Below, piece after piece: positions 1 to 8,685 of a DNA stretch of 45,959 bases. The DNA is from Bacteroidales bacterium (lineage in GTDB: Bacteria; Bacteroidota; Bacteroidia; Bacteroidales; F082), in contig JACCQN010000028.1 in NCBI GenBank assembly GCA_015709215.1, forward strand, positions 1 through 45,959. Reading direction: 5' to 3'. Within the stretch, counting starts at the first letter, position 1, and each line of letters starts with the position of its first letter. The notes under the pieces were generated by a model. The model was not told where the DNA came from and ran no database searches. It saw only the letters and a program-made list of their open reading frames with translations. Position numbers and translations under genes: made by a program.

Positions 1-2527
1 CCTGTTTGCAAACGGACAGCAACTTTTAATAAGTGGAAAAGTTTATCATCTGCACACTAATGAGCCACTCCCCTTTGTAAATATCAGTAACGGAAACCCA
101 AAACAGGGTACGAGTACAAATCTAAAAGGTCAATTCACTATCCAGATTGACTCTCTCGATCAAGCCATATTTATTTCGCATATTGGCTTTAAAGCCGTTG
201 AAATTGTGATCAACAGCAATAATCTTAATGAACTTCAAATTGGTTTGGAACCCGAAGAAATCAATCTACAGGAAGTAAGTATTCTGGCTGAGGTTGCTCA
301 GGAAAGATATAATCCATTATCCTTTAATCAAATTGATGCTCAAACTATTAGCAGTCGTTTAGGCGACCGTACCCTGCCTGAAATCATGGAGCGAACACCA
401 GGGGTTTATGGCAGCAGGGATGGCGGCGGTTCAGGAGATGCAAGTCTTTCAATAAGAGGATTTAAACAGGAAAATATTGCTGTACTACTTAATGGTGTGC
501 CGATTAATGGCGCCGAAAATGGCCTGATATATTGGAACAACTGGCTTGGACTTACCGAAGCAACCGCCGGTTTGCAAATTCAACGTGGCATCGGAGCTTC
601 TAAGGTGGCATTGAACTCGGTTGGAGGAACGGTAAACATCATTACGTCGCAGGCTTTCCCTAAAAAGCAGGGGTTCGTGAGCAGCAACATCTCAAGTTAT
701 GGCAATCAAAAATTTACGCTGGGCTACCAAACTGGTCAGATGGATAATGGCTGGAGCCTCTCCTTTTTAGGTTCACGTTTAAGCGGTGAGGGATATATTG
801 ATGCTTCCTACGTTGATGCGTGGGCGTATTTTTTTAGCGCCGGCAAATCAATAGGGAAAAACCAAAGGATTGTGATTACCCTGTTGGGCGGACCAGAGCG
901 GCATGGTCAGCGAACCTTAAAGCTTAGTCAAAAAGAAATTGATGCTCACGGAATAAAATTTAACAAAGACTGGGGCAGTTATAATGGTATAATCAACAAT
1001 GCATCAGAAAATTTTTATCATAAACCCCATTTATCTGTAAATCACTACTTAAACATAAGTGAAAAAGTATATTTAAATACCGCTGTTTATCTTTCGCCAG
1101 GCTGGGGAGGTGGTAAATGGAACGATAGTTTTCAATATGGGCCCGGTGTTTTTGATTTCAGAAATCCTTCAGGTCAAATAGACTGGAATAGTATATACCA
1201 ATACAACGCTAATAATACTGATACTTACCAGCTTGCAAATGGAAACACTGTTAGTGGTTATTCAAAACTTGTCCAGACACACTTTCTGGCCAGTCATTTT
1301 TGGGGTGGTTTAATGAGTACAGCCGAATTCAAGCCCACCAAAAACCAAAGGATAATCACCGGTATTCATTACCGCTATTTTCAATCAACTCTAAAACAAA
1401 AGCTTAATGATTTGCTGGGTGGATCATTTTATATAGACGATTACAGTTGGTCAATGGCGGGAGTTGCAGGCCGTGATCAAATCAAAATGCCGGGTGATGT
1501 AATCCGGATAGACAACGGAGCCTTGCTTCACCACACCAGTCTGTTTGCTCAATGGGAATTCGAAACCGGATTATTTACATTTTTTGTTGGCGGAACCCTA
1601 TCCGACAATCGTTACCGAAGACATGACAGTTACAACTATCCATCCGACAAATGGAGTGAATGGGTCACACTGCCGGGCTTTGATATTAAAGGAGGAGTAA
1701 ATGTGAATCTCAACCAACAGCAACACCTTTATCTCAACGGCGGGCATTTTAGCAAAGCCCCTTATTACAAATTCGTTTTTGGAAACAACACCAACACTCC
1801 GGTTACCGGAATCAAAAACGAAAAAGTATCCACTTTGGAAATGGGTTATGGTTTTAGAAACGGCAAGCTTCATCTAGGATTAAATGCCTATTACACCTTT
1901 TGGCAGGATGTATCATTTTTAAACAATGAATATATTCAGCTGGAAAATCAACTTCAAAGCAGGGCGATGGTGCAAGGACTGGATGCTTTGCATCAGGGCA
2001 TCGAATTTGAAGGAAGCATAAAATTGAGTAAACAAATTCGATTAGGTTCCTACCTCTCGATAGGTAACTGGCAATGGAAAAACGATGTGGAAGCTGTTCT
2101 TTTCAACAATCTCGATGTTGCTGTTGATACGGTTAAGGTATTTGCAGACGGACTTATGGTCGGCGGACAACCTCAACTGCAGGCTGCTGTTTATCTTGAT
2201 TTCAGACTGTTCGATGTGTTTGATCTAAAAGTCGATCTCACCCATTATGACAAACATTTTGCTGATTTTGCACCTGACGGACGTCAAAATCCTGAAGACA
2301 AAGTTCAAAGCTTCCAGATTCCGGCTTTTACACTATTAAATGTTCATCTTGGAACACAACTTATGATCGGGAAATTCCCACTATCTATCTATTTAAATTG
2401 CAACAACTTAACAAATAAGATATACATCCTAAAAGGAGAAGATGGCTTACATCACGACAGCGAAAGTTTTAGAGGATTCTGGGGGTTTGGCACAACTTTT
2501 GATTTGGGAATGAAACTCACCTTTTGA
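1..2527 (+). CDS. TonB-dependent receptor, 5' end cut by window edge
   Basis: Outer-membrane, TonB-energised importer; the substrate cannot be told from the sequence. The reading frame is open from base 2, so the gene begins outside the window; the GTG at 206 is not its start. The first roughly 75 visible codons look like the end of a CarboxypepD_reg-like beta domain (motif IFISHIGFKAVEI), typical of Bacteroidota receptors. Next comes the plug (RTLPEIMERTPGVYGS, then SIRGFKQENIAVLLNGVPING) and a beta-barrel rich in alternating aromatic strands that ends in a terminal aromatic residue (LGMKLTF). 841 residues are visible. No SusD-like partner lies downstream; the next gene has its own promoter. 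Family call is secure, ligand unknown. Confidence 0.93.
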   Translation, partial: LFANGQQLLISGKVYHLHTNEPLPFVNISNGNPKQGTSTNLKGQFTIQIDSLDQAIFISHIGFKAVEIVINSNNLNELQIGLEPEEINLQEVSILAEVAQERYNPLSFNQIDAQTISSRLGDRTLPEIMERTPGVYGSRDGGGSGDASLSIRGFKQENIAVLLNGVPINGAENGLIYWNNWLGLTEATAGLQIQRGIGASKVALNSVGGTVNIITSQAFPKKQGFVSSNISSYGNQKFTLGYQTGQMDNGWSLSFLGSRLSGEGYIDASYVDAWAYFFSAGKSIGKNQRIVITLLGGPERHGQRTLKLSQKEIDAHGIKFNKDWGSYNGIINNASENFYHKPHLSVNHYLNISEKVYLNTAVYLSPGWGGGKWNDSFQYGPGVFDFRNPSGQIDWNSIYQYNANNTDTYQLANGNTVSGYSKLVQTHFLASHFWGGLMSTAEFKPTKNQRIITGIHYRYFQSTLKQKLNDLLGGSFYIDDYSWSMAGVAGRDQIKMPGDVIRIDNGALLHHTSLFAQWEFETGLFTFFVGGTLSDNRYRRHDSYNYPSDKWSEWVTLPGFDIKGGVNVNLNQQQHLYLNGGHFSKAPYYKFVFGNNTNTPVTGIKNEKVSTLEMGYGFRNGKLHLGLNAYYTFWQDVSFLNNEYIQLENQLQSRAMVQGLDALHQGIEFEGSIKLSKQIRLGSYLSIGNWQWKNDVEAVLFNNLDVAVDTVKVFADGLMVGGQPQLQAAVYLDFRLFDVFDLKVDLTHYDKHFADFAPDGRQNPEDKVQSFQIPAFTLLNVHLGTQLMIGKFPLSIYLNCNNLTNKIYILKGEDGLHHDSESFRGFWGFGTTFDLGMKLTF

Positions 2528-2588
2528 TAACAGTCCGCTAATCAAATGAATAGGAAAATACTTTTCAACAATGAAAAATTTATATCTT

Positions 2589-2607
2589 ACTGAAATTCAG
2601 TTTTTTT
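2589..2607 (+). terminator. Weak possible intrinsic terminator after the first receptor
   Basis: ACTG-AAATT-CAGT followed by seven T residues, about 60 nt after the stop codon of the upstream receptor gene. The stem is only 4 bp, so this is tentative. Confidence 0.3.
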
Positions 2608-2675
2608 AACAGATATTAAGACAAAACATCAAATTTTGTTAACAATTAATTAAAGTATTTCAACCAGCAAAATTC

Positions 2676-2683
2676 TACTTTTG
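2676..2683 (+). promoter_or_regulatory. Bacteroidota -7 promoter element of the Oar-like receptor gene
   Basis: TACTTTTG is an exact match to the Bacteroidota -7 consensus TAnnTTTG. No good -33 TTTG is seen at the usual distance. Transcription would start near 2690, leaving a leader of about 33 nt before the ATG at 2723. This rules out the in-frame TTG at 2681 as the start codon. Confidence 0.65.
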
Positions 2684-2722
2684 AGCTGTTTAAAATTAAC
2701 CATAAAATCAAACTTTAAACCT

Positions 2723-5700
2723 ATGAAAAAAAACCTACTCATCAGCTTTTTAGCAGTTTTGATGATTTTCGGTTGGCAAAATGTTTTCGCACAAGGCACA
2801 ACCACTTCCGGTATGAACGGAAGGGTTTTTGATAATGCGGGCGAAACACTTCCCGGAGCAACAGTTGTTGTTTTGGATTTACCTACCGGAACTCAATTTG
2901 GTACTGTAACAGATGCCAGCGGCTACTATAGGATCCCTAACATGAACGTTGGTGGTCCTTACAAAGTAACTGTTTCATTTGTTGGTTTTCAACCTTATGT
3001 GAAGGATGATATTTTCCTCACATTGGGTCAGACTCTAAAACTTGATGTTAAACTCAGCGAATCAGCCATCACACTTGCCGATGTGGAAGTAGTAGCCTCC
3101 CTGAACGACATCTTTGATGGTAACCGTACAGGTGCTGAAACTTACGTTAGTAACGCTGAAATTGGCAAGTTACCTACACTCAGCCGGTCGATTGGCGATT
3201 TTGTGCGCTTAACACCTCAGGCAAGCGTAAGTGGTGGTACAGGCGCCATTATAGTTGCCGGTATCAACAACCGCTACAATGCTATCTCGTTTGACGGTGC
3301 TGTGAACAACGACGTTTTTGGTTTAGCTGCATCAGGAACAAACGGTGGTCAAACAGGTGGCACACCAATCAGTTTGGATGCTATCGACCAGTTCCAGATC
3401 GTAATTGCCCCTTATGATGTTCGTCAGGGCGGATTTGCAGGTGCCAGTATCAATGCTGTTACCCGTCGTGGTACAAACGAATTTGAAGGATCAGCCTATA
3501 TGCTTTACCGCAACGAAAGCCTTGCAGGCAAAACTCCAGGTAAAGATATTGAAGACAGAACCAAATTGGATGAATTTACTGCCAAAACTTACGGTATGCG
3601 CGTTGGCGGCCCAATCATCAAAAACAAACTCTTCTTCTTCCTGAATGCAGAATTCCAACGTGACGAAACTCCGCAGCCCTTCAGTTTTGCTGATTACACC
3701 GGAAATGCTACAGAAGCAGATCTTCAGGCATTTGCTGCTAAATTGCAAGGATATGGATATGATCCAGGCGGATTTATTAACAATACCCGTGAACTGAACA
3801 GCGATAAATTTCTTGCTCGTTTCGACCTGAACATCAGCAAAAATCACAAATTAACACTTCGTCACTCATACACAAAAAGCACTTCGATTGGTGCAAACAG
3901 ATCGTCAAGCAGAACCATCAACTTTTATAACAATGGGGTGCTTTTCCCAAGTACTACAAACTCAACAGCGCTTGAATTAAAGAGTAACTGGAATACTATG
4001 TCAAATAATTTGATCATTGGATACACAACAGTACGTGACCAACGTGACCAAATGGGTGATAAATTTCCTTATCTGATTATTTATGACGGCCCTGCAACAA
4101 TTTATGCAGGATCAGAACCTTATTCTACAGGTAACCAGCTTGATCAGGACATATTGACCATCAATAATAACTTTACTATTTATAAAGGTGCTCATACAGT
4201 AACATTTGGTGTGAACATTGAATATGGCAGTACCTACAACCTTTTTATGCGTCAGGCATTTGGACAATATCGTTTCAACAGCCTAGCTGACTTTATGTCT
4301 GATGCTCCGGCAGTTAGATACGACCGTGGATATTCACTTGTTGATAACATTGTTGGTGACGGATCAGCTGCGGCAGCAGATTTCCGCACCATGCAATATG
4401 GACTATATTTACAGGACGAATGGCAGATCAATGACAAATTCAAAGTTACCGCTGGTTTGCGTTTCGATGTTCCTCAATATCTTGACACACCAAATGCTGG
4501 CAGTAATCAAGCTGTATGGGATGATTTCAACAATAACACCATTCCTTTGATCGAATCTTTTGGTTATGACCTGAAAGATGCCAAAATTGGTGAAATGCCA
4601 AAAGCTTATGTAAGTGTTAATCCACGTCTAGGTTTCAACTGGGATGTTTATGGTGATCAAACGACACAACTTCGTGGTGGAATCGGGTTGTTCACAAGCC
4701 GTCTGCCTTTGGTATGGCCAGGAGGTTCTTATACCAATAATGGTGTAACCGTGGGTGGCGTTTTCTACAGAGGTGATGTTGATTTCAGACCACAATGGGA
4801 TAACCAATATACTGCAACTGATTTCGGGCAGGCCGATGCTATCCCAAGCGGTCAGGTTGACTTGTTTGCTAAAGACTTCAAAAACCCTCAGGTGCTAAGA
4901 ACAAGCCTTGGACTAGACCAAAAATTACCTTGGTGGGGTTTGATAGGATCTGTTGAAGCTATCTATACTAAAAACATCAACAATGTGATTTACTATGATG
5001 TTAATCAGAAACCAGCATATGGAACTACCGTAAACAACGGCCCGGATCATCGTCCTTACTACCCAGGTGAACGTATTGAGGGTAATTACACCCGTATCAT
5101 TTATGGTACTAACACAAACGAAGGATACACTTACAACTTAACTGCTCAGGTTACCAAACCTCTTAGCAAAGGATTAAGTGGAACATTGGCTTATACTTTT
5201 GGCCGTGCAACTTCGCTGAATGATGGTACTTCTTCACAAAACAGCTCGCAATGGCGTTATATGGAAAATGTTCGTGGTCTGAACCACCTCGATCGCAGCT
5301 ATTCCGACTTTGATTTGGGCAGCCGTGTACTGGCTTTCCTCTCCTATCGCATAGAGTATGCTAATAATTTTGCAACTACTTTGAGCCTTGTTTATAACGG
5401 ACAAAGCGGACAACGTTACTCATACGTTTATAACGACCGTGGTTATTTGAATGGTGAGGGAGAAAACCCTGGTAACTTGATTTGGATTCCTGCTAACCAA
5501 AGTCAAATCAACCTCATTGATATGCTTGATGATGATGGAAACGTAACAAAAACTGCTGCCCAACAATGGGCTGACCTGAATAGCTTTATCGAAAGCGATA
5601 AATATCTGAGCGACAACCGTGGTGATTATGCAGCTAGAAACGGTAGTCGTCTTCCGTTCGAAAGCGTAATTGATCTAAAACTTGTTCAGGACTTCTTCAT

Positions 5701-5968
5701 CAACGCTTCAGGAAAACGTCATACCCTGCAGTTGACCCTGGACATCTTTAACTTCACAAATCTGTTGAATTCTGAATGGGGTATCCGTCGTTATATCACA
5801 AATGACGCACTTCAGCTTGTTGACTATTTAGGAACAGATGCAGATGGCAAAGCTATGTTTAACTATTCTGGCCCTGCTGATGTTGAAGAAGTTTATAATG
5901 TAAGCGATGTGGGTATCTATGGTTCACGCTGGACCGGCCAGGTTGGTATCAGATACATCTTCAACTAA
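2723..5968 (+). CDS. Oar-like TonB-dependent receptor with N-terminal carboxypeptidase-regulatory domain
   Basis: Large outer-membrane TonB receptor of the Oar type, 1081 residues from the ATG at 2723. A signal peptide (MKKNLLISFLAVLMIFGW...VFAQ) is followed by a CarboxypepD_reg domain (about residues 28-110; GRVFDNAGETLPGATVVV), a plug (about 115-240; LTPQASVSGG, YDVRQGGFAGASINAVTRRG) and a roughly 800-residue barrel with the family signature YRNESLAG. Arginine is mostly CGT and Asn mostly AAC, a bias stronger than in neighbouring genes and typical of abundant envelope proteins. The gene has its own -7 element and a strong terminator, so it is probably monocistronic. Substrate unknown; Oar-type receptors have been linked to protein or peptide transport, but nothing here shows it. 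Confidence 0.93.
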   Translation: MKKNLLISFLAVLMIFGWQNVFAQGTTTSGMNGRVFDNAGETLPGATVVVLDLPTGTQFGTVTDASGYYRIPNMNVGGPYKVTVSFVGFQPYVKDDIFLTLGQTLKLDVKLSESAITLADVEVVASLNDIFDGNRTGAETYVSNAEIGKLPTLSRSIGDFVRLTPQASVSGGTGAIIVAGINNRYNAISFDGAVNNDVFGLAASGTNGGQTGGTPISLDAIDQFQIVIAPYDVRQGGFAGASINAVTRRGTNEFEGSAYMLYRNESLAGKTPGKDIEDRTKLDEFTAKTYGMRVGGPIIKNKLFFFLNAEFQRDETPQPFSFADYTGNATEADLQAFAAKLQGYGYDPGGFINNTRELNSDKFLARFDLNISKNHKLTLRHSYTKSTSIGANRSSSRTINFYNNGVLFPSTTNSTALELKSNWNTMSNNLIIGYTTVRDQRDQMGDKFPYLIIYDGPATIYAGSEPYSTGNQLDQDILTINNNFTIYKGAHTVTFGVNIEYGSTYNLFMRQAFGQYRFNSLADFMSDAPAVRYDRGYSLVDNIVGDGSAAAADFRTMQYGLYLQDEWQINDKFKVTAGLRFDVPQYLDTPNAGSNQAVWDDFNNNTIPLIESFGYDLKDAKIGEMPKAYVSVNPRLGFNWDVYGDQTTQLRGGIGLFTSRLPLVWPGGSYTNNGVTVGGVFYRGDVDFRPQWDNQYTATDFGQADAIPSGQVDLFAKDFKNPQVLRTSLGLDQKLPWWGLIGSVEAIYTKNINNVIYYDVNQKPAYGTTVNNGPDHRPYYPGERIEGNYTRIIYGTNTNEGYTYNLTAQVTKPLSKGLSGTLAYTFGRATSLNDGTSSQNSSQWRYMENVRGLNHLDRSYSDFDLGSRVLAFLSYRIEYANNFATTLSLVYNGQSGQRYSYVYNDRGYLNGEGENPGNLIWIPANQSQINLIDMLDDDGNVTKTAAQQWADLNSFIESDKYLSDNRGDYAARNGSRLPFESVIDLKLVQDFFINASGKRHTLQLTLDIFNFTNLLNSEWGIRRYITNDALQLVDYLGTDADGKAMFNYSGPADVEEVYNVSDVGIYGSRWTGQVGIRYIFN

Positions 5969-5991
5969 ACTAAAAGTTTAATCTTCTCTTA

Positions 5992-6023
5992 AAAAGAGGC
6001 TCCTGATCGGGCCTCTTTTTTTT
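5992..6023 (+). terminator. Intrinsic terminator of the Oar-like receptor gene
   Basis: Stem AAAGAGGC / GCCTCTTT with a 10-nt loop, followed by a T-run, 25 nt after the stop codon. Separates the receptor from the phosphodiesterase pair. Confidence 0.88.
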
Positions 6024-6060
6024 CTTAATTTCGTTGTTCTATTAATTGAAACTTTTACAA

Positions 6061-7281
6061 ATGAAACAGCTATCCATACTTGTAATCACAATTTGTTTTT
6101 TACTGCTTTTCGGTTGCTCCCCACAAAACAATAAAAATCAAAATGACGAACGCATCCTTGTTGTTCTCTCTCTTGACGGTTTCCGCTGGGATTACCCAAA
6201 AATTCACGGCACACCTCAGCTGGATCAAATGGCACTTGAAGGCGTTAAAGCCGAACGCATGATTCCCAGCTTCCCCTCTACTACCTTTGCCAACCACTAC
6301 ACTATGGCAACCGGATTATACCCTGACCATCATGGAATCCTCGTAAATAGATTTTACGATCCGATTCTTAAAGAGACTTATAACGAAACAGGCAAAAGAA
6401 GCACGGTAGAAGAAGGAAAGTTTTATGGTGGCGAGCCTATCTGGGTAACAGCCGAAAAACAAGGCATAAAAACAGCCACCTTTTTTTGGGTAGGAAGCGA
6501 AGCTGATGTTCAGGGAATTAGACCTACTTACTGGAAAAGATACGAACATAATTTCCCTTACGAGCAAAGGCTCGATACTGTAATCGCATGGCTCAACATG
6601 CCTGAGGAAACACGACCCCGCCTAATCATGTGGTATTTCGACGAACCCGATTCAAGCGGCCATCGTTACGGACCGGAAAACGATAGCCTTCAACCTGTGA
6701 TTCATCGGGTTGACAGTCTGATTGGTGTGTTCCGGAGTAAACTGACATCTCTGCCCATTGCCGACAAAGTTGATTTTATCGTCGTTTCGGATCATGGAAT
6801 GGCTACTTTGTCGCCTGATCGCCAAATCATTTTAGATCAATTTGTAGATACCGCAATGATAACATTTATCGATGGCTGGAATCCGACAATGAACCTTATT
6901 GTAAAGGATGAATTTGAAGAGAAGGTTTATGATACTTTTAAAAAAGTACCACATCTGCATGTCTGGAAACATGGTGAAGCACCCGAACACCTCCATCATG
7001 GCACACACCCCAGAACACACGATATGACTTTGCTGGCCGATGACGGTTGGAGCATTTTCTGGTCATGGACAGTAAATAGTGCCCGGGGAACGCATGGTTA
7101 CGATATCAAAAACACAGATGTTCATGCTATTTTCTATGGCGTTGGAGAATCATTTAAAATAGACACAATCGTTTCACCTTTCCAAAATATTCACCTCTAT
7201 CCGCTGATGGCAGATATTCTTGACCTTGAACCGGCAAAAGTGGATGGTAATCTGGACAGTATTAAAATGGTTTTAAAATAA
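6061..7281 (+). CDS. NPP-type nucleotide pyrophosphatase/phosphodiesterase lipoprotein
   Basis: Alkaline-phosphatase superfamily enzyme of the ectonucleotide pyrophosphatase/phosphodiesterase (NPP) group, 406 residues; expected to hydrolyse phosphodiester or pyrophosphate bonds outside the inner membrane. Start is the ATG at 6061; it gives a lipoprotein signal with lipobox LFGC and Cys19 as lipid anchor. Catalytic features: metal-binding Asp39 (LSLDGFRWD), probable nucleophile Thr75 in PSTTFANHYT, the D-x3-H site in FDEPDSSGH, SDHGM, and a C-terminal THGYD. Six nt separate it from the next gene, a PhoD-type phosphatase, so the two are cotranscribed. Exact substrate (nucleotide, phospholipid headgroup) cannot be read from sequence. 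Confidence 0.92.
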   Translation: MKQLSILVITICFLLLFGCSPQNNKNQNDERILVVLSLDGFRWDYPKIHGTPQLDQMALEGVKAERMIPSFPSTTFANHYTMATGLYPDHHGILVNRFYDPILKETYNETGKRSTVEEGKFYGGEPIWVTAEKQGIKTATFFWVGSEADVQGIRPTYWKRYEHNFPYEQRLDTVIAWLNMPEETRPRLIMWYFDEPDSSGHRYGPENDSLQPVIHRVDSLIGVFRSKLTSLPIADKVDFIVVSDHGMATLSPDRQIILDQFVDTAMITFIDGWNPTMNLIVKDEFEEKVYDTFKKVPHLHVWKHGEAPEHLHHGTHPRTHDMTLLADDGWSIFWSWTVNSARGTHGYDIKNTDVHAIFYGVGESFKIDTIVSPFQNIHLYPLMADILDLEPAKVDGNLDSIKMVLK

Positions 7282-7287
7282 CATCCT

Positions 7288-8625
7288 ATGAAAAACCAGT
7301 TGATTAGAATTCTTTTATTATTGCTGTTGGTTTTATCTTCCGTTTTCTCACAAGCTCAAAATGCACGGCTATTGCAATCGGGACCAATGGTTGGCTATGC
7401 TGATATGCAGGAAGTGTTGCTTTGGGCACAAACAACAGAACCGGCAGAAGTACAGTTCACATATCATGAGCTAAATCAGGCAAATCCAGTCTTTTTGACA
7501 GAAAAGTATGTCACCACTAAAGCTGAGGCCTACACCGCTAAGCTTATTGCTGATCAGGTAGCTCCCGGAAAAACTTATGTTTATAAGCTCTTTATCAACG
7601 GAGAAGCGATAGAGAGGCCTTATCCCCAGCAGTTTAAAACTCAGGAGATTTGGAAATGGCGGGGCGATGCACCTAATTTCAGTTTTCTCACCGGAAGTTG
7701 CGCTTACATCAATCAAGAAGAACACGACAGGCCAGGCAATCCTTATGGCGGAGACTATCAGATTTTTGAAAATATGGCTTCGCATACAACAGACTTTATG
7801 CTTTGGTTGGGCGATAACGTATATCTGCGCGAACCCGATTGGAATACTAAAACAGGAGTTATGCGGCGCTATACACATACCCGTTCCACTCCTGAAATGC
7901 AAGCTTTAATTGCCAGTCGAAGCAATTATGCCATTTGGGACGATCACGATTATGGCCCGAATGATGCCGATAAAGGCTTTTTTAACAAGCATCTTACTCT
8001 CAATGCATTCGATTATTTTTGGGGTAATCCTACCGTAGGAATCAATACTATTGAAGGGGCCATAACAAGCTTTCAATGGGCTGATCTTGACTTTTTTTTG
8101 CTGGATAATCGCTGGTATAAAGATGCCAACAGAATACACAAAGAAGACAAAACCATATTGGGAGAGAAACAACTTGAATGGTTATTTAATAACCTGGTTA
8201 GCAGCGATGCTAGCTTTAAAATTGTTGCCATGGGCGGACAATTTTTGAGTGACGTGGCACGCTACGAAACCTATTCGGCAAATGGTTTCAATCCTGAGCG
8301 TGAAAAAATTATCGCATTCATTCAGGAGCATCAGATTAAAAATGTAATCTTTTTAACCGGAGACGTTCATTTTTCGGAAATTAGTAAGCTTGAAACTTCA
8401 GGCGGACCAACGATCTGGGATTTAACTTTCTCCACTCTGAGCGCCGGTCCTAACAAAAGAGGACATGAGTGGAAAAATTCCTATCGCGTTCCGGGAAAAG
8501 TTTTTACAGACAGAAACTTTGGTTTGATTAAAGTGACCGGCCCACTCCAAAACAGAAAGCTGGAAGTATTTTGTTACGACAAAAACAACCAGCTTCAGTA
8601 TGAATTGACAATCCCGAAAGAATAA
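7288..8625 (+). CDS. PhoD-like alkaline phosphatase/phosphodiesterase
   Basis: Secreted metallophosphatase of the PhoD family, 445 residues. Signal peptide MKNQLIRILLLLLLVLSSVF..AQA, then an N-terminal fibronectin-like PhoD_N domain (about 30-120) and the calcineurin-like catalytic domain: GSCAYIN, WLGDNVYLRE, WDDHDYGPND, MGGQF and LTGDVHFSE are the metal-binding blocks. It is the second gene of a pair with the NPP-type lipoprotein (6-nt gap). Both families release phosphate from organic esters, so the pair probably serves phosphate or nucleotide/phospholipid scavenging in the periplasm or at the cell surface (inference). No Pho box was recognised. Confidence 0.9.
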   Translation: MKNQLIRILLLLLLVLSSVFSQAQNARLLQSGPMVGYADMQEVLLWAQTTEPAEVQFTYHELNQANPVFLTEKYVTTKAEAYTAKLIADQVAPGKTYVYKLFINGEAIERPYPQQFKTQEIWKWRGDAPNFSFLTGSCAYINQEEHDRPGNPYGGDYQIFENMASHTTDFMLWLGDNVYLREPDWNTKTGVMRRYTHTRSTPEMQALIASRSNYAIWDDHDYGPNDADKGFFNKHLTLNAFDYFWGNPTVGINTIEGAITSFQWADLDFFLLDNRWYKDANRIHKEDKTILGEKQLEWLFNNLVSSDASFKIVAMGGQFLSDVARYETYSANGFNPEREKIIAFIQEHQIKNVIFLTGDVHFSEISKLETSGGPTIWDLTFSTLSAGPNKRGHEWKNSYRVPGKVFTDRNFGLIKVTGPLQNRKLEVFCYDKNNQLQYELTIPKE

Positions 8626-8685
8626 TTAGTGTTAGTTTAAATGTCTGATTGCTGTGTTATGCTTTTATAGACAGGCACTAATTAT
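8622..8685. repeat. Inverted repeat spanning both stop codons of convergent genes
   Basis: Ten-bp perfect arms ATAATTAGTG (8622-8631) and CACTAATTAT (8676-8685), with an inner 5-bp pair TGTCT/AGACA (8642-8646 and 8669-8673). The arms contain the stop codons of the PhoD-like gene (8623-8625) and of the opposite-strand AsmA-like gene (8682-8684). Likely a two-way transcription end signal, although the arms are AT-rich and the loop is long. Confidence 0.5.

Noticed and set aside
206-2527. GTG at 206 as the start of the first TonB receptor
   Set aside because: The frame stays open to base 2 and encodes the end of a CarboxypepD_reg-like domain, so the true start lies outside the window.
2681-2722. 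TTG start upstream of the Oar-like receptor
   Set aside because: It overlaps the exact -7 box TACTTTTG at 2676-2683, and a clean signal peptide begins at 2723.
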